From NCBI GenBank assembly GCA_963665975.1, contig OY762508.1, positions 3,348,001 to 3,412,000 of the forward strand: DNA of 64,000 nt. The letters run 5' to 3'. The position numbers were made by a program, and so were the translations under genes. Numbering within the stretch: position 1 is the stretch's first letter; every line of letters begins with the position of its first letter. Below are positions 28,347 to 36,986 of the stretch, piece by piece. The notes under the pieces are model-generated. The model ran no database searches. It was not told the DNA's origin and saw nothing but the letters and a program-made list of their open reading frames with translations. Origin of the DNA: G963665975 sp963665975. Lineage in GTDB: Bacteria > Bacteroidota > Rhodothermia > Rhodothermales > Bin80.

Positions 28347-29537
28347 ATGGCTAAAGAACATTTTCAACGTACGAAGCCGCATGTCAACGTAGGAACGATA
28401 GGGCATGTGGACCACGGCAAGACGACCCTTACGGCGGCGATCACGAAGGTGCTGAACGATAGGTATGGGGGTACGGAGGTGCGTTCGTTTGATTCGATTG
28501 ACAACGCACCGGAGGAGCGTGAGCGCGGTATCACGATAGCGACGGCGCATGTGGAGTACGAGACGGGAGAGCGGCACTATGCGCATGTGGACTGTCCGGG
28601 TCACGCGGACTATGTGAAGAACATGGTGACGGGTGCGGCACAGATGGACGGAGCGATATTGGTGGTTGATGCGTCGGATGGTCCGATGCCACAGACGCGG
28701 GAGCACATCTTGTTGGCCCGTCAGGTGGGAGTTCCGTACATCGTGGTGTTCATGAACAAGGTGGATTTGGTGGATGACGAGGAGTTGTTGGAGTTGGTGG
28801 AGATGGAGGTACGGGAGTTGTTGGAGCAGTATGAGTTTCCGGGTGATGACATTCCGGTGGTGATGGGTTCGGCGTTGGGAGCGTTGAACGGGGAGTCGGA
28901 CTGGGAGGACAAGATATTGGAGTTGATGGGTTCGGTGGACGGGTACATTCCGACTCCGGAGCGCGACAAGGACAAGCCGTTTTTGATGCCGGTGGAGGAT
29001 GTATTTTCGATTACGGGTCGAGGTACGGTAGCGACGGGCCGGGTGGAGCGCGGAGTGGTGAAGACGGGTGAGAAGGTGGAGATTGTAGGGATACGAGAGG
29101 AGAAGCGTTCGACGGTGGTGACGGGAGTGGAGATGTTTCGGAAGATACTGGATGAGGGTCAGGCGGGAGACAACGTGGGGTTGTTGTTGCGTGGAGTGGG
29201 TAAGGACGAGGTGGAGCGCGGTCAGGTGGTAGTGCATCCGGATTCGATTACGCCGCACAAGGAGTTTTTGTGTGAGGTGTACGTATTGAGCAAAGAGGAG
29301 GGAGGTCGTCACACGCCGTTTTTCAAGGGGTATCGTCCGCAGTTTTACTTTCGGACGACGGATGTGACGGGTGATATCGAGTTGCCGGAGGGAGTAGAGA
29401 TGGTGATGCCTGGCGACAACACGCAGTTTGAGGTGAAGTTGATACAGCCGGTGGCGATGGAGCAGGGATTGCGTTTTGCGATCCGGGAAGGGGGCAAGAC
29501 GGTAGGCGCAGGCGTCGTGTCCAAAATCCTGGACTAA
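28347..29537 (+). CDS. tuf: Elongation factor Tu
   Basis: 396 residues, full length. GTPase that delivers aminoacyl-tRNA. Motifs GHVDHGKTTL, DCPGHADYVKNM and NKVD are present, and it ends VVSKILD. The DNA is odd: the central ~1000 bp is extremely G-rich and C-poor, with nearly all Leu as TTG and many GTG, GAG, CGG and ATA codons. The flanking ribosomal genes use CTG, CTC, ATC and GGC heavily. The first ~60 and last ~60 bp look like the neighbours. The bias resembles that of the giant Calx-beta genes. Possible causes are gene conversion from another tuf copy, transfer, or special selection. Confidence 0.97.
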   Translation: MAKEHFQRTKPHVNVGTIGHVDHGKTTLTAAITKVLNDRYGGTEVRSFDSIDNAPEERERGITIATAHVEYETGERHYAHVDCPGHADYVKNMVTGAAQMDGAILVVDASDGPMPQTREHILLARQVGVPYIVVFMNKVDLVDDEELLELVEMEVRELLEQYEFPGDDIPVVMGSALGALNGESDWEDKILELMGSVDGYIPTPERDKDKPFLMPVEDVFSITGRGTVATGRVERGVVKTGEKVEIVGIREEKRSTVVTGVEMFRKILDEGQAGDNVGLLLRGVGKDEVERGQVVVHPDSITPHKEFLCEVYVLSKEEGGRHTPFFKGYRPQFYFRTTDVTGDIELPEGVEMVMPGDNTQFEVKLIQPVAMEQGLRFAIREGGKTVGAGVVSKILD

Positions 29538-29565
29538 CCTCGCGACCGAAATCCGACACGGACTT

Positions 29566-29874
29566 ATGACAAGCCAGAAGATTCGCATCAAGCTCAAGTC
29601 GTACGATCATACGCTGATCGACAAGAGCGCGGAAAAGATCATCAAGACCGTCAAGTCGACGGGTGCTGTGGTCAGCGGACCTATTCCGCTGCCTACGAAA
29701 AAGGCGATCTATACGGTGCTGCGAAGCCCGCATGTCAACAAGAAGAGTCGCGAGCAGTTTGAGAGCCGCAGCCACAAACGGCTGATCGACATTCTGTCAA
29801 CCAGCAGCAAAACCGTGGATGCCCTGATGAAGCTCGAGCTTCCCAGTGGCGTTGATGTTGAAATCAAGGTTTAA
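29566..29874 (+). CDS. rpsJ: 30S ribosomal protein S10 (NusE)
   Basis: 102 residues. Head protein of the 30S subunit, and partner of NusB/NusG in antitermination in the well-studied systems. IRIKLKSYDHTLIDKSAEKI and SPHVNKKSREQFE are typical. First gene of the S10 part of the cluster, 28 bp after tuf. Confidence 0.97.
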   Translation: MTSQKIRIKLKSYDHTLIDKSAEKIIKTVKSTGAVVSGPIPLPTKKAIYTVLRSPHVNKKSREQFESRSHKRLIDILSTSSKTVDALMKLELPSGVDVEIKV

Positions 29875-29909
29875 CCCGTGTAAAAAGCGGGAGTGAAACG
29901 AGTACTGCG

Positions 29910-30539
29910 ATGAGCGGCATGATCGGAAAGAAGGTTGGCATGACCAGCATCTTTGATGCAGAGGGGAATAACATCCCGTGCACCATCCTGGAGCTTGGTC
30001 CCAACGTGGTCGTTCAGGTCAAGCGGTCCGAAGACAAGGACGGCTACGATGCCGTTCAGTTGGGATTTGGAGCCCGAAAGCCACGCCGAACCACGAGTGC
30101 GATGCGCGGCCATTTTGGCGCTGCCGGCGTGCTGCCACAGCGCGTACTGGTAGAATTTGCATGGTCTGGCGAAGAGCTGGCGCAGGGGGACGAAGTGCGC
30201 GTTGAAGATGTCTTCGTGGAAGGAGAAATGGTCGACGTCGCCGGAACTTCCAAAGGCAAGGGATTCCAGGGTGTTGTCCGCCGCCACGGATTCCGTGGCG
30301 TCAACGATCGGACGCACGGCCAGCACAACCGCGAACGCGCCCCTGGCTCGATCGGCGCTTCATCGGACCCGTCGCGCGTGTTCAAGGGCATGCGCATGGG
30401 TGGACGCATGGGCGGTCGCAGAACGAAAGTCAAGAATCTGGACGTGGCACGCATTTTTCCGGAGCATAATCTGATCCTCGTACGCGGGGCCGTTCCCGGT
30501 CCTGCTAATGGCGTGGTGCAGGTATACAAGAAGCCGTGA
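29910..30539 (+). CDS. rplC: 50S ribosomal protein L3
   Basis: 209 residues. Binds near the peptidyl transferase centre and starts 50S assembly. GMIGKKVGMTSIFD at the N-terminus and the long loop (HNRERAPGSIG, GMRMGGRMG) are standard. It lies 4 bp before rplD. Confidence 0.97.
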   Translation: MSGMIGKKVGMTSIFDAEGNNIPCTILELGPNVVVQVKRSEDKDGYDAVQLGFGARKPRRTTSAMRGHFGAAGVLPQRVLVEFAWSGEELAQGDEVRVEDVFVEGEMVDVAGTSKGKGFQGVVRRHGFRGVNDRTHGQHNRERAPGSIGASSDPSRVFKGMRMGGRMGGRRTKVKNLDVARIFPEHNLILVRGAVPGPANGVVQVYKKP

Positions 30540-30543
30540 TCCC

Positions 30544-31209
30544 ATGGAATTAGCGGTATACCATGTAGACGGGAGCGAGACAGGCCGTACGGTGGTCCTG
30601 GATGTCGGCGTCTTTGGCGCGGAGCCCAATGACCATGTGCTGTGGCTAGACATACGGCGCACCCAGGCGACCAGCCGCCAGGGAACGCACAAGACCAAGG
30701 AACGAAGCGAAATCACCGGCAGCACGCGGAAGCTGTATCGCCAGAAAGGCACCGGCATGGCGCGCTCCGGTAATATCAAATCTCCGATCAAGCGAAGCGG
30801 CGGGCGAGCGTTCGGTCCGCGTCCGCGGAGTTATGGTCTCCGGCTGAGCCGGAAGACGCGCCGCCTTGCGCGCCGGTCAGCGCTGAGCTACAAGGCGGGG
30901 GAGGAGGCCATTCGCGTGGTCGAGCCCCTTGTGTTCGCCGAGCCGGACACGGCACTGCTGGTGAACCTCATGGAGGCCCTCGCCCTAACGGAGAAACGTG
31001 CTCTCGTGGTAACGGCGGCGCATGCGCCGAACGTGTACCGTTCCAGTCGCAATCTGGCGAAGATCGCCGTGCGCGAAGCACGCTGCGTGTCTGCAGAAGA
31101 TATTCTGCGGGCCGGTGTGCTGGTCTGCGAAGAAGGCGCCGTGGATGTGCTTGCGCACACGCTGGGCGGTGCTGCGAAGGAAACGGTCGCCGAAGAGGCG
31201 CACGCCTGA
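30544..31209 (+). CDS. rplD: 50S ribosomal protein L4
   Basis: 221 residues from ATG 30544 (MELAVYHVDG). The frame is open further upstream, but that part overlaps rplC and lacks family similarity. Lines the exit tunnel; macrolide-region residues lie in the QKGTGMARSGNIKSP loop. In other bacteria L4 autoregulates the S10 operon; no leader structure can be judged here. Confidence 0.96.
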   Translation: MELAVYHVDGSETGRTVVLDVGVFGAEPNDHVLWLDIRRTQATSRQGTHKTKERSEITGSTRKLYRQKGTGMARSGNIKSPIKRSGGRAFGPRPRSYGLRLSRKTRRLARRSALSYKAGEEAIRVVEPLVFAEPDTALLVNLMEALALTEKRALVVTAAHAPNVYRSSRNLAKIAVREARCVSAEDILRAGVLVCEEGAVDVLAHTLGGAAKETVAEEAHA

Positions 31210-31228
31210 ATCTAGACGGATTAACGAA

Positions 31229-31528
31229 ATGAGCCGCGAAATACTGATCCGCCCCATGGTGACCGAAAAGCTCACGCAGCTTATGGAAGCGGGGCACTAC
31301 GGCTTCGAAGTGGATATCCACGCCAACAAGATCGAGATTCGCAAGGCCGTGGAAGAGCGGTTTCCCGGGTCGAAGATTCAGGAGGTCAGGACCATGATCG
31401 TGCGCGGAAAGCGTCGGCAGCAGTTTACTCGCCGGGGCGTGCGCCAGGGGCGAACGGCGCGCATCAAGAAGGCCATTGTAACGCTCGCGCCGGATAGCGA
31501 ACCGATTAACTTCTTCGAGGGGATCTAA
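31229..31528 (+). CDS. rplW: 50S ribosomal protein L23
   Basis: 99 residues from ATG 31229 (MSREILIRPMVTEK). Sits at the exit tunnel and docks trigger factor and SRP. The upstream extension of the frame overlaps rplD and is not used. Normal size. Confidence 0.96.
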   Translation: MSREILIRPMVTEKLTQLMEAGHYGFEVDIHANKIEIRKAVEERFPGSKIQEVRTMIVRGKRRQQFTRRGVRQGRTARIKKAIVTLAPDSEPINFFEGI

Positions 31529-31551
31529 GCGGCCTGTAAAGGCGAAACGCC

Positions 31552-32385
31552 ATGGGTATTCGAAAGCTCAAGCCGGTAACACCAGGGCAGCGTCATCGCT
31601 CCGTTTCGGATTTCGAAACGATCACGGAGGCGAAGCCGGAGAAGCGCCTGTTGGCGCCGCTCAAGAGAAAAGGTGGCCGCAACAGCACAGGCCGTATGAC
31701 GGTGCGCAGTCAGGGGGGCGGCCACAAGCGCCGCTACCGCATCATCGACTTTAAGCGTGACAAGGACGGGCCGACCGCGCGCGTGGCGTCAATCGAATAT
31801 GACCCGAACCGGTCGGCGAGAATCGCGCTCCTGGTCTACTCGGATGGCGACAAGCGCTATATCATTGCGCCGGACAAGTTGTCGGTGGGTGACCGCGTCG
31901 AGAATGGGCCAAACGCCGCGCCGGAGACCGGCAACTGCATGCCGCTGTCGAAAATTCCGCTCGGCACATTCGTCCACGCTATTGAAATGAAGCCCGGCAA
32001 GGGTGCGCAGTTGGCGCGCTCGGCAGGCACCTATGCGCAGTTGACCGCAAAGGAGGGCCGCTATGTGACGCTCAAGCTGCCTTCTGGCGAAGTGCGGCAA
32101 ATCCTCGCGCGCTGCCGCGCGACGATTGGTACGACGAGCAACCCCGATCACATGAATGTCGATCTGGGAAAGGCCGGTCGTAACAGGTGGATGGGCAAAC
32201 GGCCGAAAACGCGGGGTGTCGCCATGAACCCGGTGGACCATCCCATGGGCGGTGGAGAAGGCAAAGCTTCCGGTGGCCATCCACGCTCTCCGTGGGGACA
32301 GCCCGCCAAGGGATTCAAGACACGCAAACGAAAAAAACCGTCGGACAAATACATTGTCCACCGCCGAGGCACGAAACGCAGGTAG
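31552..32385 (+). CDS. rplB: 50S ribosomal protein L2
   Basis: 277 residues. Needed for subunit association and the peptidyl transferase region. The C-terminal HPMGGGEGKASGGHPRSPWG block with the conserved His is intact, and the protein ends KYIVHRRGTKRR. It lies 6 bp before rpsS. Confidence 0.98.
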   Translation: MGIRKLKPVTPGQRHRSVSDFETITEAKPEKRLLAPLKRKGGRNSTGRMTVRSQGGGHKRRYRIIDFKRDKDGPTARVASIEYDPNRSARIALLVYSDGDKRYIIAPDKLSVGDRVENGPNAAPETGNCMPLSKIPLGTFVHAIEMKPGKGAQLARSAGTYAQLTAKEGRYVTLKLPSGEVRQILARCRATIGTTSNPDHMNVDLGKAGRNRWMGKRPKTRGVAMNPVDHPMGGGEGKASGGHPRSPWGQPAKGFKTRKRKKPSDKYIVHRRGTKRR

Positions 32386-32391
32386 TCTCCT

Positions 32392-32673
32392 ATGGCACGT
32401 TCTCTAAAAAAGGGACCGTACGTCTACTATAAGCTGCAGCGCAAAGTAGACCAGCTCAATCAGAGCGACAAGAAAAAGGTGGTCAAGACCTGGAGCCGGT
32501 CCTCCATGATCACCCCCGATTTTGTAGGACACACCTTCGCCGTGCATAACGGAAGGCAGTTTATTCCGGTATATGTCACCGAAAACATGGTGGGCCACCG
32601 CCTGGGCGAATTTTCGCCGACACGAACGTTTCGCGGGCACGCCGGGAGCAAACGGGATAAACGGGGCAGATAA
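32392..32673 (+). CDS. rpsS: 30S ribosomal protein S19
   Basis: 93 residues. Forms the S13-S19 complex at the 30S head. It begins MARSLKKGPYVYYKL and contains KTWSRSSMITPDFVGHTFAV and GHRLGEFSPTR, all typical. Confidence 0.97.
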   Translation: MARSLKKGPYVYYKLQRKVDQLNQSDKKKVVKTWSRSSMITPDFVGHTFAVHNGRQFIPVYVTENMVGHRLGEFSPTRTFRGHAGSKRDKRGR

Positions 32674-32688
32674 CACACGCATCCGACC

Positions 32689-33057
32689 ATGGAAGCACGC
32701 GCCATCCGAAAATATATTCGCAGCTCACCGCGCAAGATGCGCCGCGTAATCAATGTGATTCGCGGTCGCAGCGTGGCCGGAGCGCTTGAGGCGTTGCATT
32801 TTTTGCCGCAGAGCGCCACGCGACCTGTAGAGCTGACCATTCGCTCCGCCGTCCATAATCTGATGGACCAGCATCAGGGCGAGCGGTTTGATGAGAACGA
32901 TCTGTTCATCTCCTCCATCCATGTGGATGAAGGCCCGACATTTCGCCGCTTCCGCCCGGCTCCCCGGGGACGCGCGCATCCGTATCGGAAGCGCTTGAGT
33001 CACCTTACGGTCGTGGTGCGGACTGGTAGCGACATCGAAGACACTAAAGACGCCTAA
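32689..33057 (+). CDS. rplV: 50S ribosomal protein L22
   Basis: 122 residues. Binds 23S rRNA domains and reaches into the exit tunnel by a beta-hairpin (GPTFRRFRPAPRGRAHPYRK). The N-terminal ARAIRKYIRSSPRKMRRVI is typical. Confidence 0.97.
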   Translation: MEARAIRKYIRSSPRKMRRVINVIRGRSVAGALEALHFLPQSATRPVELTIRSAVHNLMDQHQGERFDENDLFISSIHVDEGPTFRRFRPAPRGRAHPYRKRLSHLTVVVRTGSDIEDTKDA

Positions 33058-33082
33058 CCAACCTCAGAACCTGTAGCGGCTC

Positions 33083-33868
33083 ATGGGTCAGAAAACGCAC
33101 CCTATCGGCTTTCGCCTCGGCATCATTCGCGGCTGGGATTCCAACTGGTATGCCAGCAAGAAGGATATGCCCGCGAAGCTCGTAGAGGACGAAGAGATTC
33201 GTCGCTATATGGCAGCGCGTCTCAAACGGGCGGGAATGAGCCGCATCGTGATTGAGCGCACGCCGCGGAGGATTATCCTTACGCTGCACACCAGTCGGCC
33301 TGGCGTTGTTATCGGACGAGGCGGCGCCGAGGTTGAAAAGCTGCGCGAAGAGATCAAGAAGCTGACGAACAAGGATATCCAGATTAACATCAACGAAATC
33401 AAACGTCCGGAAGTTGACGCGAGTCTGGTTGCCCAGAACGTGGCGCAGCAACTGGAGGGACGCGTTTCGTTTCGTCGCGCGATGAAGCAGGCAATTACGG
33501 CAGCCATGCGGATGGGCGCACAGGGTATTCGGATCAAGGTCGGAGGGCGGCTCGGCGGCGCGGAAATGGGTCGTGTCGAGCAGTATCTGGAGGGCCGCGT
33601 CCCTCTCCACACCATTCGCGCCGATATCGACTATTCCGACGCCACGGCCTTTACGATCTACGGCACGATCGGCGTCAAGGTCTGGATATACCGGGGGGAA
33701 ATTCTCGGCAAGCCGGATCTCAGTCCCAACGTGCAGGCGCAGCGTCAGCAGATGCAGCAGATGCACACCGGGGGACGTCGCAGTGGAGAAAGCAAGGCGA
33801 AAGATCGCAGGCGCAGAGGGGGCGGCGGGGGCCGTCGGGGCCGTTCGGGCGGAGCGCAACGTAAGTAA
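33083..33868 (+). CDS. rpsC: 30S ribosomal protein S3
   Basis: 261 residues. Forms the mRNA entry site. The KH domain has the GRGG loop (VVIGRGGAEVEKLREEI). It is longer than the usual ~210-230 because of a C-terminal basic, Gly/Arg-rich tail (DRRRRGGGGGRRGR). The tail is probably disordered and RNA-binding; that is inference. Confidence 0.97.
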   Translation: MGQKTHPIGFRLGIIRGWDSNWYASKKDMPAKLVEDEEIRRYMAARLKRAGMSRIVIERTPRRIILTLHTSRPGVVIGRGGAEVEKLREEIKKLTNKDIQININEIKRPEVDASLVAQNVAQQLEGRVSFRRAMKQAITAAMRMGAQGIRIKVGGRLGGAEMGRVEQYLEGRVPLHTIRADIDYSDATAFTIYGTIGVKVWIYRGEILGKPDLSPNVQAQRQQMQQMHTGGRRSGESKAKDRRRRGGGGGRRGRSGGAQRK

Positions 33869-33909
33869 TCGTTACACGAGAGGATTTCAACAGGCCTGTG
33901 GGGTAGATC

Positions 33910-34332
33910 ATGTTAATGCCCAAACGCACCAAGTACCGCAAGCAGCAAAAGGGCCGCATTCGCGGGAATTCGTCTCGTGGAACGAGAGTGGATTTTGGCG
34001 ACTTCGGACTGAAAGCGCTCGAGCCAGGCAGAATCACGAGCCGGCAGATTGAGGCCGCCCGTATCGCCATGACGCGTCGCATGAAGCGTGCCGGAAAGGT
34101 GTATATCCGCGTTTTTCCCGACAAGCCGATTACCAAGAAGCCCGCAGAAGTCCGGATGGGCAAGGGCAAGGGATCGATTGACCACTGGGCAGCGCAAATT
34201 CACCCCGGACGGATCTTGTTCGAAATAGGCGGTGGCGTGCCACTGGCTCTTGCTCGCGAGTCCTTGCGCCTCGCACAGCAGAAGCTGCCTATCAAGACTA
34301 AAATGGTTGTACGACCTGACTACACGCAGTAA
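33910..34332 (+). CDS. rplP: 50S ribosomal protein L16
   Basis: 140 residues. Needed for the A-site region of 50S. The start at 33910 (MLMPKRTKYRKQQKG) matches the family length; the second ATG at 33916 is less likely. GGGVPLALARESLRLAQQKL is typical of the C-terminus. Confidence 0.96.
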   Translation: MLMPKRTKYRKQQKGRIRGNSSRGTRVDFGDFGLKALEPGRITSRQIEAARIAMTRRMKRAGKVYIRVFPDKPITKKPAEVRMGKGKGSIDHWAAQIHPGRILFEIGGGVPLALARESLRLAQQKLPIKTKMVVRPDYTQ

Positions 34333-34334
34333 CC

Positions 34335-34553
34335 ATGCTGAAGGCCAAAGAGGTGCACGCGTTAAGCGTGGAGGAAATACGGGAGCGGGTGCGCGAAGAA
34401 ACGGAGCAACTCCGGGAGCTCAGCTTCCGGCATGCCATTGCGCAACTGGAGAACCCGATGATTTTGCGGGAAAAGCGCCGCTTCCTTGCCCGACTCAAGA
34501 CCATCCTCAAGGAGATCGAGAACGCTCCTGCGGACCTGGAACAGACTTCCTGA
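34335..34553 (+). CDS. rpmC: 50S ribosomal protein L29
   Basis: 72 residues, two long helices. It sits beside L23 at the tunnel exit. Starts 2 bp after rplP ends. Recognised by the LRELSFRHAIAQLENPM segment and its place between rplP and rpsQ. Confidence 0.95.
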   Translation: MLKAKEVHALSVEEIRERVREETEQLRELSFRHAIAQLENPMILREKRRFLARLKTILKEIENAPADLEQTS

Positions 34554-34557
34554 CACT

Positions 34558-34821
34558 ATGGACTCAACTCCACGCTCGGCTCGCAAAGAGCGCATCGGCA
34601 TTGTCGTAAGCAACAAGATGAACAAGAGCATCCTGGTCGGCATCCAGCGCCAGATCAAACACCCGATGTACGGGAAGTTTATCAAGAAGACGACGAAGCT
34701 CATGGCTCATGACGAACACGACGATGCCAATGAGGGCGATACGGTGCGCGTGATCGAGACGCGGCCACTCAGCAAGAGAAAGCGTTGGCGTCTCGTCGAA
34801 GTCGTAGAGCGCGCCAAGTAA
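34558..34821 (+). CDS. rpsQ: 30S ribosomal protein S17
   Basis: 87 residues from ATG 34558, four bases after rpmC. OB-fold protein binding 16S rRNA: RIGIVVSNKMNKSILVGIQR, HPMYGKFIKKTTKLMAHDE, ETRPLSKRKRWRLVEV. The frame is open further upstream, inside rpmC, without similarity. Confidence 0.96.
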   Translation: MDSTPRSARKERIGIVVSNKMNKSILVGIQRQIKHPMYGKFIKKTTKLMAHDEHDDANEGDTVRVIETRPLSKRKRWRLVEVVERAK

Positions 34822-34850
34822 GCCGGATTCAACTCGTAACGGTACCGATC

Positions 34851-35219
34851 ATGATTCAGCAAGAATCCAGACTCAACGTAGCGGACAACAGTGGCGCCAA
34901 GGAGGTGCTCTGTATCCGTGTTCTGGGAGGCAGCGGCCGGCGCTATGCTCGCGTGGGTGACAGGATCGTCGTCACCGTCAAGTCAGCAATTCCCGGTGGC
35001 AATGTGAAGAAGGGCGAGGTTTCAAGGGCGGTTGTGGTCCGGACCAGAAAGGAGGAACGCCGCAGGGATGGCTCCTACATTCGCTTTGATGAGAATGCGG
35101 CCGTGCTGCTCAATGCACAGGGCGAACCCAGAGGCACCCGCATTTTCGGGCCGGTGGCCCGCGAACTGCGTGAAAAGCGGTACATGCGTATCGTCTCCCT
35201 CGCTCCAGAAGTCATTTAG
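34851..35219 (+). CDS. rplN: 50S ribosomal protein L14
   Basis: 122 residues from ATG 34851 (MIQQESRLNVADNSGAKE), the standard start and length. Interface protein at the 50S-30S bridge. Contains GARE-type core IPGGNVKKGEVSRAVVVRT and the usual C-terminal FGPVARELREKRYMRIVSLA. Confidence 0.97.
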   Translation: MIQQESRLNVADNSGAKEVLCIRVLGGSGRRYARVGDRIVVTVKSAIPGGNVKKGEVSRAVVVRTRKEERRRDGSYIRFDENAAVLLNAQGEPRGTRIFGPVARELREKRYMRIVSLAPEVI

Positions 35220-35236
35220 CAAACCAAAACAGAGCC

Positions 35237-35620
35237 ATGGCTCGCGCCAACAGAAAGCGCCGGAAACCGCACGTAAAGAAAGGGGACATGGTCATGTTGA
35301 ACAAGACCATCACCGCGGGAGAGGTGAGTGATGCTCGCGATGCGGGCTATACGGGCAAGGTGCTCAAAGTCTTCCCGGATAAAGACCGCATCATTGTGGA
35401 AGGGGTCAACCTGCGCGTGCGGCACACCAAGCCTAATCAGCTACACCCTCAGGGCGGGCGCGTTCAGCGCGAAATGCCCATCCATATGTCGAACGTGCAA
35501 CCAATCGACTCCGAGGGCAATGCCACACGCATCGGCCGCAAACGTATCGACAACCTGGATGCGGAAGGCGGACGCTGGATCAGGTACGCCAAGACGACCG
35601 GCGAGGAGCTGGACACCTAA
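35237..35620 (+). CDS. rplX: 50S ribosomal protein L24
   Basis: 127 residues. One of two initiators of 50S assembly, with a KOW motif at the N-terminus. Slightly longer than the common ~104 residues because of a C-terminal stretch (GRKRIDNLDAEGGRWIRYAK). Located between rplN and rplE as usual. Confidence 0.95.
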   Translation: MARANRKRRKPHVKKGDMVMLNKTITAGEVSDARDAGYTGKVLKVFPDKDRIIVEGVNLRVRHTKPNQLHPQGGRVQREMPIHMSNVQPIDSEGNATRIGRKRIDNLDAEGGRWIRYAKTTGEELDT

Positions 35621-35634
35621 GAAAGCGGTAGACA

Positions 35635-36207
35635 ATGAATTCGTATACACCACGTCTGAAGGTGCGTTATCAGGGCGAAATCATTCCCCTGTTGCGGAAG
35701 CAGTTCGCCTACCGCAATAACCTGCAGGTGCCGCGACTGGTCAAGATCGTGGTCAACAAGGGGGTTGGTGAGGCTACGCAGAACCAGAAGCTGCTCAACG
35801 GCGCAGTCGAGGAGCTGCGGCTGATTACCGGTCAGCAGCCCACGGTACGCCGGGCACGCAAGAGTGTGTCGAATTTCAAGCTCCGGGAAGGCATGGCCGT
35901 CGGTGCCAGCGTTTCGCTGCGTGGAGATCGCATGTGGGAATTCCTGGATCGGCTCATTACGCTTGCCCTGCCGCGCGTTCGCGACTTTCGCGGAGTGCCG
36001 GACCGTAGCTTTGACGGACGGGGCAATTACTCGCTTGGCATCAAGGAGCAGATCATCTTTCCCGAGATCAATGTCGACAAGATCGAACGGATAAGCGGGC
36101 TTGATGTGACGATCGTCACGACAGCCAACACTGACGAAGAAGCTATTGCCTTGCTCAAGAATTTGGGCATGCCCTTTGTGCGGCGGGAAGGCGCAGCAGC
36201 CGCCTGA
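35635..36207 (+). CDS. rplE: 50S ribosomal protein L5
   Basis: 190 residues. Binds 5S rRNA and contacts P-site tRNA. It has VVNKGVGEATQNQKLL, TGQQPTVRRARKSVSNFKLR, and GRGNYSLGIKEQIIFPEI, all diagnostic. Confidence 0.97.
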   Translation: MNSYTPRLKVRYQGEIIPLLRKQFAYRNNLQVPRLVKIVVNKGVGEATQNQKLLNGAVEELRLITGQQPTVRRARKSVSNFKLREGMAVGASVSLRGDRMWEFLDRLITLALPRVRDFRGVPDRSFDGRGNYSLGIKEQIIFPEINVDKIERISGLDVTIVTTANTDEEAIALLKNLGMPFVRREGAAAA

Positions 36208-36236
36208 GCATTTTTCTCTGTAACAACTGTAGAACT

Positions 36237-36506
36237 ATGGCAAAGAAAAGCTGGACAGCACGCCAGAAGAAGCGCGAGCGGATGGTGGCCAAGTATGCGG
36301 AAAGGCGTCGGAAGCTCAAGGAGGCTGGCGACCATCAGGGGCTGCAGCAATTGCCACGCAATGCAAGCCCCTCCCGTTTGCGCAACCGATGCCAGCTGAC
36401 TGGCCGGGCGCGTGGCTATATTCGCGTGTTTGGGATTTCCAGAATTGTCTTTCGGGATATGGCCCGTGAAGGCAAGATTCCAGGCATACGCAAGGCGAGC
36501 TGGTAA
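36237..36506 (+). CDS. rpsN: 30S ribosomal protein S14 (zinc-independent form)
   Basis: 89 residues. The long, zinc-free form: only one Cys (RNRCQLTGRARGY) instead of the two CxxC pairs of the short form. Ends GKIPGIRKASW. Position between rplE and rpsH is canonical. Confidence 0.97.
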   Translation: MAKKSWTARQKKRERMVAKYAERRRKLKEAGDHQGLQQLPRNASPSRLRNRCQLTGRARGYIRVFGISRIVFRDMAREGKIPGIRKASW

Positions 36507-36540
36507 TGCTCATCGAAACGGAACCTATAAGCCTCGACCT

Positions 36541-36942
36541 ATGAGTGGAATCACGGACCCTGTGGCGGATTATCTGACGCGTATCAGGAATGCCCAGATG
36601 GCGGCGCATCGCTTCACCGATGTGCCGGCGTCCAAAATAAAGCGTGCCATTACCCAGATCCTCCTGGAAAAGGGATATATCCGGCATTATCTCAACGTTG
36701 ACGACGGCAAGCAGGGACTACTCCGAATTTACCTCAAGTACGACCGTAAGGGTCGGCCAGTAATCCAGGAGTTGACGCGCGTGTCCACCCCCGGCTTGCG
36801 CCAGTACGTGAACGCGAAGGATCTGCCTCGGGTGCGCAATGGCCTGGGGACTGCGATTGTATCCACCTCGCGAGGGGTGATGACGGACAAGGAGGCACGC
36901 AAGATCAACGTGGGAGGCGAAGTGCTGGCGTACGTCTTTTAG
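36541..36942 (+). CDS. rpsH: 30S ribosomal protein S8
   Basis: 133 residues from ATG 36541 (MSGITDPVADYLTRIRNAQM). The open frame continues upstream into rpsN but without similarity. Central 16S rRNA binder and the translational repressor of the spc operon in the model systems. STSRGVMTDKEARK at the C-terminus is typical. Confidence 0.97.
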   Translation: MSGITDPVADYLTRIRNAQMAAHRFTDVPASKIKRAITQILLEKGYIRHYLNVDDGKQGLLRIYLKYDRKGRPVIQELTRVSTPGLRQYVNAKDLPRVRNGLGTAIVSTSRGVMTDKEARKINVGGEVLAYVF

Positions 36943-36986
36943 GCTGTAACCGGGTCCCGACGGCGGGGCCGAAGGCGAGAACTACT

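Noticed and set aside
28278..29597. 439-residue minus-strand frame across tuf
   Set aside because: Antisense shadow caused by the G-rich, C-poor codons of tuf; low-complexity His/Leu/Arg content.
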